Below are positions 1-9,231 of a stretch of DNA of 38,717 nt, piece by piece. Source of the DNA: Chloroflexota bacterium (GTDB taxonomy: Bacteria; Chloroflexota; Limnocylindria; Limnocylindrales; CSP1-4); the NCBI GenBank assembly GCA_021802585.1, contig JAJZRQ010000020.1, positions 1 to 38,717 on the forward strand, read 5' to 3'. The notes beneath the pieces are model-generated. The model saw only the letters and a program-made list of their open reading frames with translations, was not told the origin of the DNA and did no database searches. Position 1 is the first letter of the stretch. Every line of letters starts with the position of its first letter. The translations under genes and the position numbers were made by a program.

Positions 1-258
1 GTCGATCCCACCGCGGTCGCGGCGTTCTGCCGCGCCGAGGCGACGCGGGCCGCGGCGACCGCCGACGGGCACCGGGCGTGGGTCCTCCGCGACGCCCTGC
101 CGAAGCTGCCGTCGGCCGACGCGGCGGCGATCCGGGTGGCGCTCGCCGGCGTGCGCCGCGCCCCGGGCGCGCCCTCGACCTCGCTCGCGGCCGCCACCGC
201 CGCGGCGTTCACCTCCGCCGGTGCGGGCCGCGGGCTCCCCGAGGTGCCGCCCACGTGA
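1..258 (+). CDS. C-terminal fragment of an unidentified CDS (truncated by window start)
   Basis: Frame 1 is open from base 1 to TGA at 256-258 (VDPTAVAAFCRAEATRAAATADGHRAWVLRDALPKLPSADAAAIRVALAG...PEVPPT*), just upstream of gyrA on the same strand. Confidence 0.5.
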   Translation, partial: VDPTAVAAFCRAEATRAAATADGHRAWVLRDALPKLPSADAAAIRVALAGVRRAPGAPSTSLAAATAAAFTSAGAGRGLPEVPPT

Positions 259-298
259 CCCGCCCGCCCGCCGCCGACCGCCACCGGAGAACGCGACC

Positions 299-2857
299 GT
301 GACCGACAACCTGGGCGACGTCCGGACGATCCGCATCGAGGACGAGATGCGGACGTCGTACCTCGACTACGCGATGAGCGTGATCGTGGCGCGCGCCCTC
401 CCCGACGTCCGCGACGGCCTCAAGCCGGTCCACCGCCGGATCCTCTACACGATGGGGGAGATGGGGCTGTCGTCGACGAGCTCCTACCGCAAGTGCGCGG
501 CGATCGTCGGCGAGGTGATGGGCAAGCTCCATCCCCACGGCGACGCGGCGATCTACGACGCCCTCGTCCGGCTCGCCCAGGACTTCTCGATGCGCTACCC
601 GCTCATCGCCGGGCAGGGCAACTTCGGCTCGGTCGACGGCGACTCGGCGGCGGCGATGCGGTACACGGAGGCCCGCCTCGCGGCGATCGCCGCCGAGATG
701 CTCGCCGACATCGACAAGGAGACCGTCGACTTCGTCGAGAACTACGACGGCCAGCACCGCGAGCCGACGATCCTCCCGGCGAAGCTCCCGAACCTCCTCA
801 TCAACGGCTCGTCGGGGATCGCCGTCGGGATGGCGACGAACATCCCGCCGCACCACCTCGGCGAGATCGTCGACGCGGAGATCGCCCTCATCGACGATCC
901 GGAGCTCACCTCCGACGACCTCTGCGCGTTCGTCAGGGGGCCGGACTTCCCGACCGGGGGTTCGATCTTCCGCTACGAGCAGCAGAAGAACGCGATCACG
1001 GGCGCCACCGAGACGGTGGACGCGATCCGCCAGATGTATGCCCACGGCCACGGCCGGGTCGTCATGCGGGCCCAGGTCGCCTTCGAGGAGGCCCGCCGCG
1101 ACCGGGTGGCGATCATCGTCACGGAGCTGCCGTACCAGGTGAACAAGGCGGCGCTCCTCGAGAAGATCGCCGACCTCGTGAAGGACAAGCGGATCGAGGG
1201 GATCGCCGACCTCCGCGACGAGTCCGACCGGGACGGCATGCGGATCTACATCGAGGTCAAGAACGACGCGAACCCGCACACGGTCCTGAACAACCTCTTC
1301 AAGCACACGCCGATGCAGCTGGCGTTCAACCTCAACATGCTCGCCCTCGTCGACGGCCAGCCCCAGACGCTGCCGCTCAAGTCCGCCATCGCCCACCACG
1401 TCGAGCATCGCCGCGAGATCGTCCGGCGGCGAACCGAGTTCGACCTCGGCAAGGCCCGCGAGCGGGCCCACGTCCTCGAGGGCCTCAAGATCGCCCTCGA
1501 CCACCTCGACGAGGTGATCCGGACGATCCGCGAGTCGGCCGACGTCGAGACGGCGCGGGCGAACCTCGTCGCCCGCTTCGGGCTGTCGGAGATCCAAGCC
1601 CAGGCGATCCTCGACATGCGCCTGGCCCGCCTCGCCGCCCTCGAGCGGAAGAAGATCGAGGACGAGTACCTCGCCGTCATCCAGCTCATCGCCGAGCTCG
1701 AGGACATCCTCGCCAACCCCGGCCGGGTCCTCGCGATCATCAAGGACGAGCTCCTCGAGCTGAAGCGGAAGTACGCCGGCGAGCGGCGGACCCGCGTCGT
1801 CGACGATTCGAGCCGCGAGATGACCGACGAGGACCTCATCGCCGACGAGGACGTCGTCGTGACGATCAGCCGGCGCGGCTACATCAAGCGCCAGCCCGTC
1901 GCCACGTACCGGCGCCAGGGCCGCGGCGGGAAGGGGATCATCGGCCACGTCACCCGCGAGGAGGACGCGGTCGACAGCCTCCTCGTCGCCAACACCCACG
2001 ACTGGGCGCTCTTCTTCACGAACCGCGGCCGCGTGTTCAGCGCCAAGGTCCACAGCGTGCCCGACGCGAGCCGCCAGGCAAAGGGGATCCCGATCATCAA
2101 CCTTCCCGGCGTGCAGGTGGAGGCGGGCGAGGTCCCGACCGCGACCCTCGTCGTCCCCGACTTCAAGGCCGGTCGCTACCTCGTCATGGCGACCCGCCGC
2201 GGCGTCATCAAGAAGACGCCGCTCGAGCAGTTCGAGAAGGTCCGCTCCTCCGGGATCCGGGCCCTCACCCTCGCCGACGGGGACGAGCTGGCCTGGGTCG
2301 ACGTCGCGACCGGCCACGACGACGCCATCATCGCGACGGCGCTCGGCAAGCTCGCCCGGTTCGTCGAGACCGAGGTCCGGCCGATGGGCCGCGACGCGGC
2401 CGGCGTCATCGGCATCCGCCTCGCGCGCGCCGGCGACGAGGTCGTCTCGATGAGCGTCGTCCAGCCCGGCCGCGACCTGCTCGTCCTGACCGAGACCGGC
2501 TACGGCAAGCGGGTCGCGCTCTCGGAGTTCCGGCGCAAGCACCGCGGCGGGCAGGGCGTGATGCTCATCCCGCTCGAAGGTCGCAAGACGGGCCGCGTCG
2601 CGGCCGTCCAGCAGGTCACCGAGGCCGACGAGGAGCTGCTCCTCATCAGCGCCGGCGGGCAGGTGGTGCGGACGCAGACGAACACGATCAACCGCTACTC
2701 GTCGGGCGCTCGCGGCGTCATCACGATGCGCCTCAACGAGGGCGACCGGGTCGTGGGGATCGCCGCCTTCCGTGAAGGGCTGGCAGAGCGCGGAGGCATG
2801 GGCGACAATGGCGCCCCCGACGCGGGCCCGGGCCCCGGGAGCGCCCCGGCTTCGTGA
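299..2857 (+). CDS. gyrA: DNA gyrase subunit A
   Basis: [53 protein letters not shown], active-site Tyr region ([11 protein letters not shown]) and GyrA-box-like QGRGGKG. GTG start at 299 preferred over the ORF-track start at 221. Confidence 0.97.
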   Translation: MTDNLGDVRTIRIEDEMRTSYLDYAMSVIVARALPDVRDGLKPVHRRILYTMGEMGLSSTSSYRKCAAIVGEVMGKLHPHGDAAIYDALVRLAQDFSMRYPLIAGQGNFGSVDGDSAAAMRYTEARLAAIAAEMLADIDKETVDFVENYDGQHREPTILPAKLPNLLINGSSGIAVGMATNIPPHHLGEIVDAEIALIDDPELTSDDLCAFVRGPDFPTGGSIFRYEQQKNAITGATETVDAIRQMYAHGHGRVVMRAQVAFEEARRDRVAIIVTELPYQVNKAALLEKIADLVKDKRIEGIADLRDESDRDGMRIYIEVKNDANPHTVLNNLFKHTPMQLAFNLNMLALVDGQPQTLPLKSAIAHHVEHRREIVRRRTEFDLGKARERAHVLEGLKIALDHLDEVIRTIRESADVETARANLVARFGLSEIQAQAILDMRLARLAALERKKIEDEYLAVIQLIAELEDILANPGRVLAIIKDELLELKRKYAGERRTRVVDDSSREMTDEDLIADEDVVVTISRRGYIKRQPVATYRRQGRGGKGIIGHVTREEDAVDSLLVANTHDWALFFTNRGRVFSAKVHSVPDASRQAKGIPIINLPGVQVEAGEVPTATLVVPDFKAGRYLVMATRRGVIKKTPLEQFEKVRSSGIRALTLADGDELAWVDVATGHDDAIIATALGKLARFVETEVRPMGRDAAGVIGIRLARAGDEVVSMSVVQPGRDLLVLTETGYGKRVALSEFRRKHRGGQGVMLIPLEGRKTGRVAAVQQVTEADEELLLISAGGQVVRTQTNTINRYSSGARGVITMRLNEGDRVVGIAAFREGLAERGGMGDNGAPDAGPGPGSAPAS

Positions 2858-4002
2858 CGGACTTCGGCAGCGCGGAGGCGCCCGTGTACTCGGACTCGTT
2901 CGACGTCTACTCGGGGAACGCCAATCCCGGCCTGGCGCGGAAGATCTGCCGCTACCTCGGCGTCCCGCTCGGCCAGGCCGAGGTCTTCGCATTCGCGAAC
3001 GAGAACATCTTCGTCCGCATCCTCGACAACGTCCGCGAGAAGGACGTCTTCGTCGTCCAGCCGACCTGCCGCCCCGTGAACCAGTCGATCATGGAGCTCC
3101 TCATCATGATCGACGCCTTCAAGCGGGCGAGCGCGGGGCGGATCACGGCCGTCGTCCCGTACTACGCGTACGGCCGGTCGGACAAGAAGGACCAGCCGCG
3201 GGTCCCGATCACCGCCCGGCTCGTCGCCGACATGATCTCCGTGGCGGGGGCCGACCGGGTCCTGACGATGGACCTCCACCAGGGCCAGATCCAGGGGTTC
3301 TTCAACCTCCCGGTCGACGAGCTCACCGCGGTCCACCTCCTCTCGAACTACTTCCGCCAGAAGCGCCTGGAGGACCCCGTCGTCGTCACGGACCTCGGCT
3401 TCGCGAAGCGCGCGCGGACGTTCGCCGAGCTCCTCGACGCGCCCCTCGCGATCATCGAGAAGCGACGCGTCGGAAACCTCGACAAGGCCGAGGTCCTCAA
3501 CGTCATCGGCGAGGTCCGGGGGCGACGGGCGATCATGGTCGACGACGAGATCGACACGGCGGGGACGCTCTCCGAGGTCGTCCGCGCCCTCCGGAGCGAG
3601 GGGGTCGAGGAGATCTACGCGTGCGCCACGCACGGCGTCCTGTCCGAGCCGGCGATCGCCCGGATCGCGGATTCCGGCATCCTCGAGGTCGTCCTCACCG
3701 ACTCGATCCCGCTCCCCCCGGAGAAGCGGCTCCCCCAGATCACGACCCTCTCGGTGGCGCCGCTCATCGGCGAGGCGATCCGCCGGATCCACCGCGGCGA
3801 ATCGGTCGGCGCCCTCTTCTCCTCGGAGGTGGCGCTGACCCAGGAGATGATCCTCTGGGAGGATGGCGTCGAGCATGCGATCGACGCCCGCACGGGCGCC
3901 CACCTCGCGGGCGAGCACCCGCCCGGCCGCCTCGCCCTGCCCGACGGCCGCCCCGCCCCGCTCGCCGGCGCGGCGCCGGCCCCCACCCCGGGAGACCGAT
4001 GA
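2854..4002 (+). CDS. prs: Ribose-phosphate pyrophosphokinase (PRPP synthetase)
   Basis: VYSGNANPGLARKICRYLGVPLGQAEVFAFANENIFVRI, VVPYYAYGRSDKKDQPRVPITARLVADM, IMVDDEIDTAGTL PRPP-binding motif. GTGA overlap with the gyrA stop. Confidence 0.95.
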   Translation: MTDFGSAEAPVYSDSFDVYSGNANPGLARKICRYLGVPLGQAEVFAFANENIFVRILDNVREKDVFVVQPTCRPVNQSIMELLIMIDAFKRASAGRITAVVPYYAYGRSDKKDQPRVPITARLVADMISVAGADRVLTMDLHQGQIQGFFNLPVDELTAVHLLSNYFRQKRLEDPVVVTDLGFAKRARTFAELLDAPLAIIEKRRVGNLDKAEVLNVIGEVRGRRAIMVDDEIDTAGTLSEVVRALRSEGVEEIYACATHGVLSEPAIARIADSGILEVVLTDSIPLPPEKRLPQITTLSVAPLIGEAIRRIHRGESVGALFSSEVALTQEMILWEDGVEHAIDARTGAHLAGEHPPGRLALPDGRPAPLAGAAPAPTPGDR

Positions 4003-4229
4003 CCCTGCAGCTTCACCGGCCGGACGGCCGGGGCGGCCTCGAGCCGCGGACGGAGACCCCGAAGGACTGGCGCCACCAGCTCGCATCGCCGCGCTGGAAC
4101 CCGGCGGCCCTGAAGAACACGGAGATGAACCCGACCCGGACGGGGGTCGCCGTCCTCTTCTGGCTGGCCCTCGGGGCGCTGACGTTCGTCCTCCTGCTCG
4201 TGGGGTACGGCACCGGCTTCTGGAAGTAG
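3999..4229 (+). CDS. Small (76 aa) protein with one C-terminal TM helix
   Basis: ATGA overlap with the prs stop; MTLQLHRPDGRGGLEPRTETPKDWRHQLASPRWNPAALKNTEMNPTRTGVAVLFWLALGALTFVLLLVGYGTGFWK*. Confidence 0.6.
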   Translation: MTLQLHRPDGRGGLEPRTETPKDWRHQLASPRWNPAALKNTEMNPTRTGVAVLFWLALGALTFVLLLVGYGTGFWK

Positions 4230-4306
4230 GCGCCGGGGAAGAGGCCCGGATGCCGGGGCGGGGCCCTCGCGCAGGGGGTCGGAGTCGGGGAGACCGCCCA
4301 GGGGCG

Positions 4307-5017
4307 TCAGCGGGGACGACCGGGACGCGCGCCCGGGCCGCGCACGTCCGCGGCGGGTGGCGCCGCGTCGTCCCGCCAGGCCTCCCCGATTCGTGCCGCG
4401 AGCTCGTCGAGCGAGGCGACGACGAGAGGCGGCTCGACGCCGGCGGGCAGCGACCCGATGACGCCCCACGGGCCCCGGCGCAGCCAGACGGCGCGCATCC
4501 CCACCGCGGCGGCCGGCAGGACGTCGTTGTCGACCCGGTCGCCGACATAGGCGACGTCCCCGGGCGGCGGCTCGCCCATGAGCTCGAGCGCGCGGCCGAA
4601 GAAGGCAGGGTCGGGCTTCGCGACCCCCAGCTCGTCGGACATCGCGAGGACGTCGGGATGGACGCCGAGGGCCCGCAGCTGCGCGGACCGGGCGGCGGGC
4701 TGGTTCGCGACGACGGCCACGCGGTAGCCGCCGGCGCGGAGCGCGGCGAGGCAGGGCAGCGCATCAGGGTAGAGGTCGTCGGCGCGGAAGCCGCCGTATC
4801 GCGCCTCGACCGCCGGGATCCGGGCTCGCCAGGCGTCGGGGGAGAGGCCGAGGACGCCGAACACGTCGCCGTGGTCGCCGCCCCGGGCGAGGGCCGCCCC
4901 CAGCGCGGCCATGAAGGTCAGGCGCGGGATCGCCAGCTCGTCGGCCCACGCCGACCAGACGCGCGTCTCGTCGACGAGCGTCTCGCCGACATCGAGGGCC
5001 ACCCACCGCGAACGCAT
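4307..5017 (-). CDS. HAD-superfamily hydrolase
   Basis: Motif I-like VALDVGETLVDE, VVANQPAARSAQLRALG, motif III/IV KPDPAFFGRALELMGEPPPGDVAYVGDRVDNDVLPAAAVGMRAVWLRRG. Confidence 0.88.
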   Translation of the reverse strand: MRSRWVALDVGETLVDETRVWSAWADELAIPRLTFMAALGAALARGGDHGDVFGVLGLSPDAWRARIPAVEARYGGFRADDLYPDALPCLAALRAGGYRVAVVANQPAARSAQLRALGVHPDVLAMSDELGVAKPDPAFFGRALELMGEPPPGDVAYVGDRVDNDVLPAAAVGMRAVWLRRGPWGVIGSLPAGVEPPLVVASLDELAARIGEAWRDDAAPPAADVRGPGARPGRPR

Positions 5018-5126
5018 CGCCCCATGCTAGCGGAGGGGCGCGGCGGGCCCGTCGTCGCGGCTGGCCAGGGGCGGCGGGAGGTCGGTTCGGGGCGCGCGGG
5101 CGGCCCGCCCCTATACTGACCCGGCC

Positions 5127-8100
5127 ATGGTCATGGGCTTCCTATCCCGATTCGTCGATTCCAACGACCGCGAGCTGCGCCGCATCCAGCCCCTCGTGGA
5201 CGCGGCCGCCGCCCTCGAGCCGGACCTCGAGCGCGAGTCCGACGCCGAGATCCGCGCCCGCGCGGACGCGGTCCGGACCGGGCTCGCCGAGGTCCAGGCC
5301 GACTTCGGGCCGACCCAGGACGAGCTCGACCAGCACGACCCCGAGCGCCGCCGCGACCTCGAGAAGGCGCGCCGGAGGAAGGAGAACGACGCCCTCCAGG
5401 CGGCGATGGACGAGGTCGTCCCGGAGGTGTTCGCCTGCGCCCGCGAGGCGATGCGGCGGACCCTCGGGATGCGCCACTTCGACGTCCAGCTCATCGGCGG
5501 CGTCGTCCTCCACCAGGGCCGGATCGCCGAGATGAAGACCGGCGAGGGCAAGACGATGGTCGCGCCGCTCGCCGCGATCCTCAACGGCCTCACCGGCCGC
5601 GGCGTCCACGTCGTCACGGTGAACGACTACCTCGCCCGCCGCGACGCCCAGTGGATGGGGCCGATCTACCACCACCTCGGGCTGTCCGTCGGGATCATCG
5701 TCCACGACACCGCGTACCTCTTCGAGCCCGGCTACCCGACGACCGACGAGCGCCTCGTCAACCTCCGCCCGGTCTCCCGCCGCGAGGCGTACGCGGCCGA
5801 CGTCACGTACGGCACGAACAACGAGTTCGGGTTCGACTACCTCCGCGACAACATGGTCACCGAGCTCGACCAGCGGGTCCAGCGCGAGCGCTACTTCGGG
5901 ATCGTCGACGAGGTCGACAACATCCTCATCGACGAGGCCCGGACCCCGCTCATCATCAGCGGCCAGGCCGAGGAGTCGGCCGACCTGTACTACACCTTCG
6001 CGCGGCTCGTCCCGAAGCTCCGGGCGCGCCCCGACGGCGCCGAGGAGGGCGGCGACTACTTCGTCGACCTCAAGGACAAGGCCGTCTCGCCCACCGAGGA
6101 GGGCGTGGCGAAGATGGAGAAGCTCCTCGGCGTCCCGAACCTCTACGACGCCGATCCGCGCCTGGCCCGCCACTTCGAGCAGGCCCTCCGGGCCCATGCC
6201 CTCTTCAAGCGGGATCGTGACTACCTCGTCAAGGACGGTGAGATCGTCATCGTCGACGAGTTCACCGGCCGCCAGATGCCCGGCCGACGCTGGAGCGAGG
6301 GGCTCCACCAGGCGGTCGAGGCGAAGGAGGGGCTCCGGGTCCAGCGGGAGTCGGTCACCCTCGCCACGATCACGTTCCAGAACTACTTCCGCCTCTACGA
6401 CAAGCTCGCCGGGATGACCGGCACGGCGATGACCGAGGCCGAGGAGTTCCACAAGATCTACAAGCTCGAGGTCGTCGCGATCCCGACGAACCAGCCGATG
6501 ATCCGCGACGACGAGGCGGACCTCGTCTTCCGGAACGAGAACGGCAAGTTCACGGCCCTCATCGACGAGATCGAGGAGATGACGGCGGCCGGCCGCCCGG
6601 TCCTCGTCGGCACCGTCTCCGTCGAGAAGTCCGAGATCCTCGCCGAGATGCTCCGCCGGCGCGGGATCCGCCACGAGGTCCTGAACGCGAAGTTCCACGA
6701 GAAGGAGGCCGGGATCGTGGCCCAGGCGGGCCGGGCCGGCGCGGTGACGATCGCCACGAACATGGCCGGGCGCGGCACGGACATCAAGCTCGGCGGCAAT
6801 CCGGAGGGCCTCGCCTCGGAGATGCTCCACCAGCGCGGCCTCAACCCCGCGGAGGTCGAGCGGCCGACGTACGACGCCGTGTTCCGGGAGGCGAAGGCCC
6901 GCTGCGACACCGAGCACGCGGAAGTCGTCGCGGCCGGCGGGCTCCACATCATCGGCACCGAGCGCCACGAGAGCCGGCGGATCGACAACCAGCTCCGCGG
7001 CCGCGCCGGGCGCCAGGGCGACCCGGGGTCGTCGCGCTTCTACCTGTCCCTCGAGGACGACCTCATGAAGCGCTTCGCCTCGGATCGCGTCGCCGGGCTC
7101 ATGGAGCGGCTCGGCCTCGAGGACGACGTGGCGATCGAATCGCGCCTCGTGAGCAAGACGATCGAGAGCGCCCAGTCGCGGGTCGAGGGCTTCAACTTCG
7201 ACATCCGCAAGCGCGTCGTCGAGTTCGACGACGTCATCAACAAGCAGCGCGAGACGATCTACGCGGAGCGCGACAAGGTCCTCCACAACGAGGACCTGAC
7301 CGAGACCGTCCGGGCCTTCCTGGACGAGGAGATCGCCGCGCTCCTCGACCAGCACTGCGGGAGCGACCATCCCGACGACTGGGGGATGGAGGGGCTCTCC
7401 CACGCCCTCCGGGCGATGGGGCTCGACGGGCCGGGCACGAGCGAGGACGACCTGTGGGAGGTCGGCGGCCGCGAGGCGCTGGCCGGGCACCTCCGGGATC
7501 TCGCCGACGAGCGCCTCGACGCGAAGACCGCCGAGGTCGGCGAGGTCGACTGGGCGATGGTCGAGCGGCTCGTCCTCCTCCGCACGATCGACTCGCTGTG
7601 GGTCGAGCACCTCACCGAGCTCGACGACATGCGGCGCGGGATCGGGCTCCGCGGGTACGCCCAGCAGGATCCTCTCAACGAGTTCAAGAAGGAGGCGTTC
7701 AGCCTCTACGACCAGCTCGGCGAGCTCATCCGCCACCAGGTGGCGACGACGATCTTCCGGGTCCAGGTCGTGCGCCAGCCGGCGACCCCGGCGGCCGACG
7801 AGGCGGAGCTCGCCGCCAGCCTCGCGGCGGGCGCCGCGGCGCTGGCGGGCGGGACGCGCGCGTCGGGCCCGGCGACGGCCCACGCCGGCGGAGGGTCGGC
7901 CGGGGACGATGCCGGCCGGAGCGCGGCCCCCCGGCGGGGCGGCACGGGGCTGCCGGCCGGGGACGGCGGCGTCGTCGCCCGCGGGCTGCCGAGCGGGCCG
8001 GCGCTCCGGGCGATGCAGCAGCAGGTCGGCGACCGGGCCGCGGCCCCCGCGCCCGGCGGCGGGCCCGGCGCGAAGCTCGGGAGGAACGATCCCTGCTATT

Positions 8101-8141
8101 GCGGGTCGGGGCTGAAGTACAAGAAGTGCCACGGGCGGTGA
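5127..8141 (+). CDS. secA: Protein translocase subunit SecA
   Basis: MKTGEGKTMVAPLAAILNGLTGRGVHVVTVNDYLARRDAQWM, DEVDNILIDEARTPLIISG, IATNMAGRGTDIKLGGNPEG, C-terminal zinc motif CYCGSGLKYKKCHGR. Start 5127 or 5133. Confidence 0.98.
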   Translation: MVMGFLSRFVDSNDRELRRIQPLVDAAAALEPDLERESDAEIRARADAVRTGLAEVQADFGPTQDELDQHDPERRRDLEKARRRKENDALQAAMDEVVPEVFACAREAMRRTLGMRHFDVQLIGGVVLHQGRIAEMKTGEGKTMVAPLAAILNGLTGRGVHVVTVNDYLARRDAQWMGPIYHHLGLSVGIIVHDTAYLFEPGYPTTDERLVNLRPVSRREAYAADVTYGTNNEFGFDYLRDNMVTELDQRVQRERYFGIVDEVDNILIDEARTPLIISGQAEESADLYYTFARLVPKLRARPDGAEEGGDYFVDLKDKAVSPTEEGVAKMEKLLGVPNLYDADPRLARHFEQALRAHALFKRDRDYLVKDGEIVIVDEFTGRQMPGRRWSEGLHQAVEAKEGLRVQRESVTLATITFQNYFRLYDKLAGMTGTAMTEAEEFHKIYKLEVVAIPTNQPMIRDDEADLVFRNENGKFTALIDEIEEMTAAGRPVLVGTVSVEKSEILAEMLRRRGIRHEVLNAKFHEKEAGIVAQAGRAGAVTIATNMAGRGTDIKLGGNPEGLASEMLHQRGLNPAEVERPTYDAVFREAKARCDTEHAEVVAAGGLHIIGTERHESRRIDNQLRGRAGRQGDPGSSRFYLSLEDDLMKRFASDRVAGLMERLGLEDDVAIESRLVSKTIESAQSRVEGFNFDIRKRVVEFDDVINKQRETIYAERDKVLHNEDLTETVRAFLDEEIAALLDQHCGSDHPDDWGMEGLSHALRAMGLDGPGTSEDDLWEVGGREALAGHLRDLADERLDAKTAEVGEVDWAMVERLVLLRTIDSLWVEHLTELDDMRRGIGLRGYAQQDPLNEFKKEAFSLYDQLGELIRHQVATTIFRVQVVRQPATPAADEAELAASLAAGAAALAGGTRASGPATAHAGGGSAGDDAGRSAAPRRGGTGLPAGDGGVVARGLPSGPALRAMQQQVGDRAAAPAPGGGPGAKLGRNDPCYCGSGLKYKKCHGR

Positions 8142-8797
8142 GCGCGGCCGGCCGCCCGTCGGTCGGCGCGACGCTCGCCGTCGTGGCGCTCGCGGGGCTC
8201 GCCGGCGCGCTGGCGCTCACCGCGTACGCCACGTTCCGCGTCTGGCAGCGGGGCGAGGTGGACGAGGCCCCCGTCGTGGGGACCGCCGACGCGATCGTCG
8301 TCCTCGGCGCCGCCCAGTACGACGGCCGGCCGTCGCCGGTCCTTCGCGCCCGACTCGACCACGCGATCGCCCTCTGGCGCGCCGGCCGCGCCCCGATCCT
8401 CGTCACGACGGGCGGCGGGCGGGCGGGCGACCGGACGACGGAGGCGGCAGCCGGGCGGGCGTACGCGATCGAGCAGGGGGTCCCCGAGGCGTCGATCCTC
8501 ATGGAAGACCGCGGCCGCTCGACCCAGGAGTCGCTAGAAGCAGTCGCCGCGATCCTCCGGGCCCGGGGGGCGGGGCCCGCCCTCTTCGTGTCGGACCCGA
8601 CGCACATGCTCCGGGTGATGCGGATCGCGAAGGACCTCGGGATCGACGCCCACGGCTCTCCCGCGTCCAGCTCGCCGAGCGACGCCACGCTCGAGAGCCG
8701 GCTCGACGCGACCGCCCATGAGCTCGGGGCGCTCGCGTGGTACGGGCTCGTCGGCCGGACGGCGGCCGAGCGCCAGGCGGCGGCTCTCCGGCCCTGA
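8138..8797 (+). CDS. YdcF-like (DUF218) membrane-anchored protein
   Basis: N-terminal TM, then ADAIVVLGAAQYDGRPSPVLRARLDHAIALWRAGRAPILVTTGG...EDRGRSTQESLEAV. GTGA overlap with the secA stop. Confidence 0.85.
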   Translation: MSAAGRPSVGATLAVVALAGLAGALALTAYATFRVWQRGEVDEAPVVGTADAIVVLGAAQYDGRPSPVLRARLDHAIALWRAGRAPILVTTGGGRAGDRTTEAAAGRAYAIEQGVPEASILMEDRGRSTQESLEAVAAILRARGAGPALFVSDPTHMLRVMRIAKDLGIDAHGSPASSSPSDATLESRLDATAHELGALAWYGLVGRTAAERQAAALRP

Positions 8798-8913
8798 CCC
8801 CCGAACCCGGCGCCGGAGCCTCCAGAGGGCGGGACCCCGGCGGCCGCGGGCGTCGCGCGGCGGCCCAATTCCCCTCTTGGCCGGTCCGCGTCGCCCGCCT
8901 ATACTCGGGGGCG

Positions 8914-9231
8914 ATGTTGCGCACGCACGCGGCGGGCGCGTCCGGCGAGCCCAGGTGCCGGGCCGTCGCGCTGCCGCACGCCGCCAGCGGCCGGAGCGAG
9001 GGAGTGGTGAAGCAGGTCGAGGACGCCACCTTCGTCGATCTCATCGCCTGCGAGCGAGACTGCCGCGCCTGCAGCTACGCGGCGGCCCTCGACTGCGACG
9101 GCAACTGCGGCGTCTGCCCTCACAACGCGTACTGTCCCTGCGTGAACCCCGTCGTCGCTCGGAGCAAGACGGCCCTCCGGCTGATCGAGCTCCGACCGAT
9201 CCTGCTCCAGGACGTGCGAGGCCGGATCTAG
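8914..9231 (+). CDS. Small cysteine-rich protein of unknown function
   Basis: Ends ...DLIACERDCRACSYAAALDCDGNCGVCPHNAYCPCVNPVVARSKTALRLIELRPILLQDVRGRI*. TAG directly abuts the prfB GTG. ATG 8914 lies 8 nt after a TATACT -10; GTG 9004/9007 are alternative starts. Confidence 0.6.
   Translation: MLRTHAAGASGEPRCRAVALPHAASGRSEGVVKQVEDATFVDLIACERDCRACSYAAALDCDGNCGVCPHNAYCPCVNPVVARSKTALRLIELRPILLQDVRGRI

Noticed and set aside
209-2992. 927-aa minus-strand ORF opposite gyrA
   Set aside because: Antisense shadow of a confident gyrA; no recognisable motif.
5142-8132. 996-aa minus-strand ORF opposite secA
   Set aside because: Antisense shadow of secA with skewed composition.
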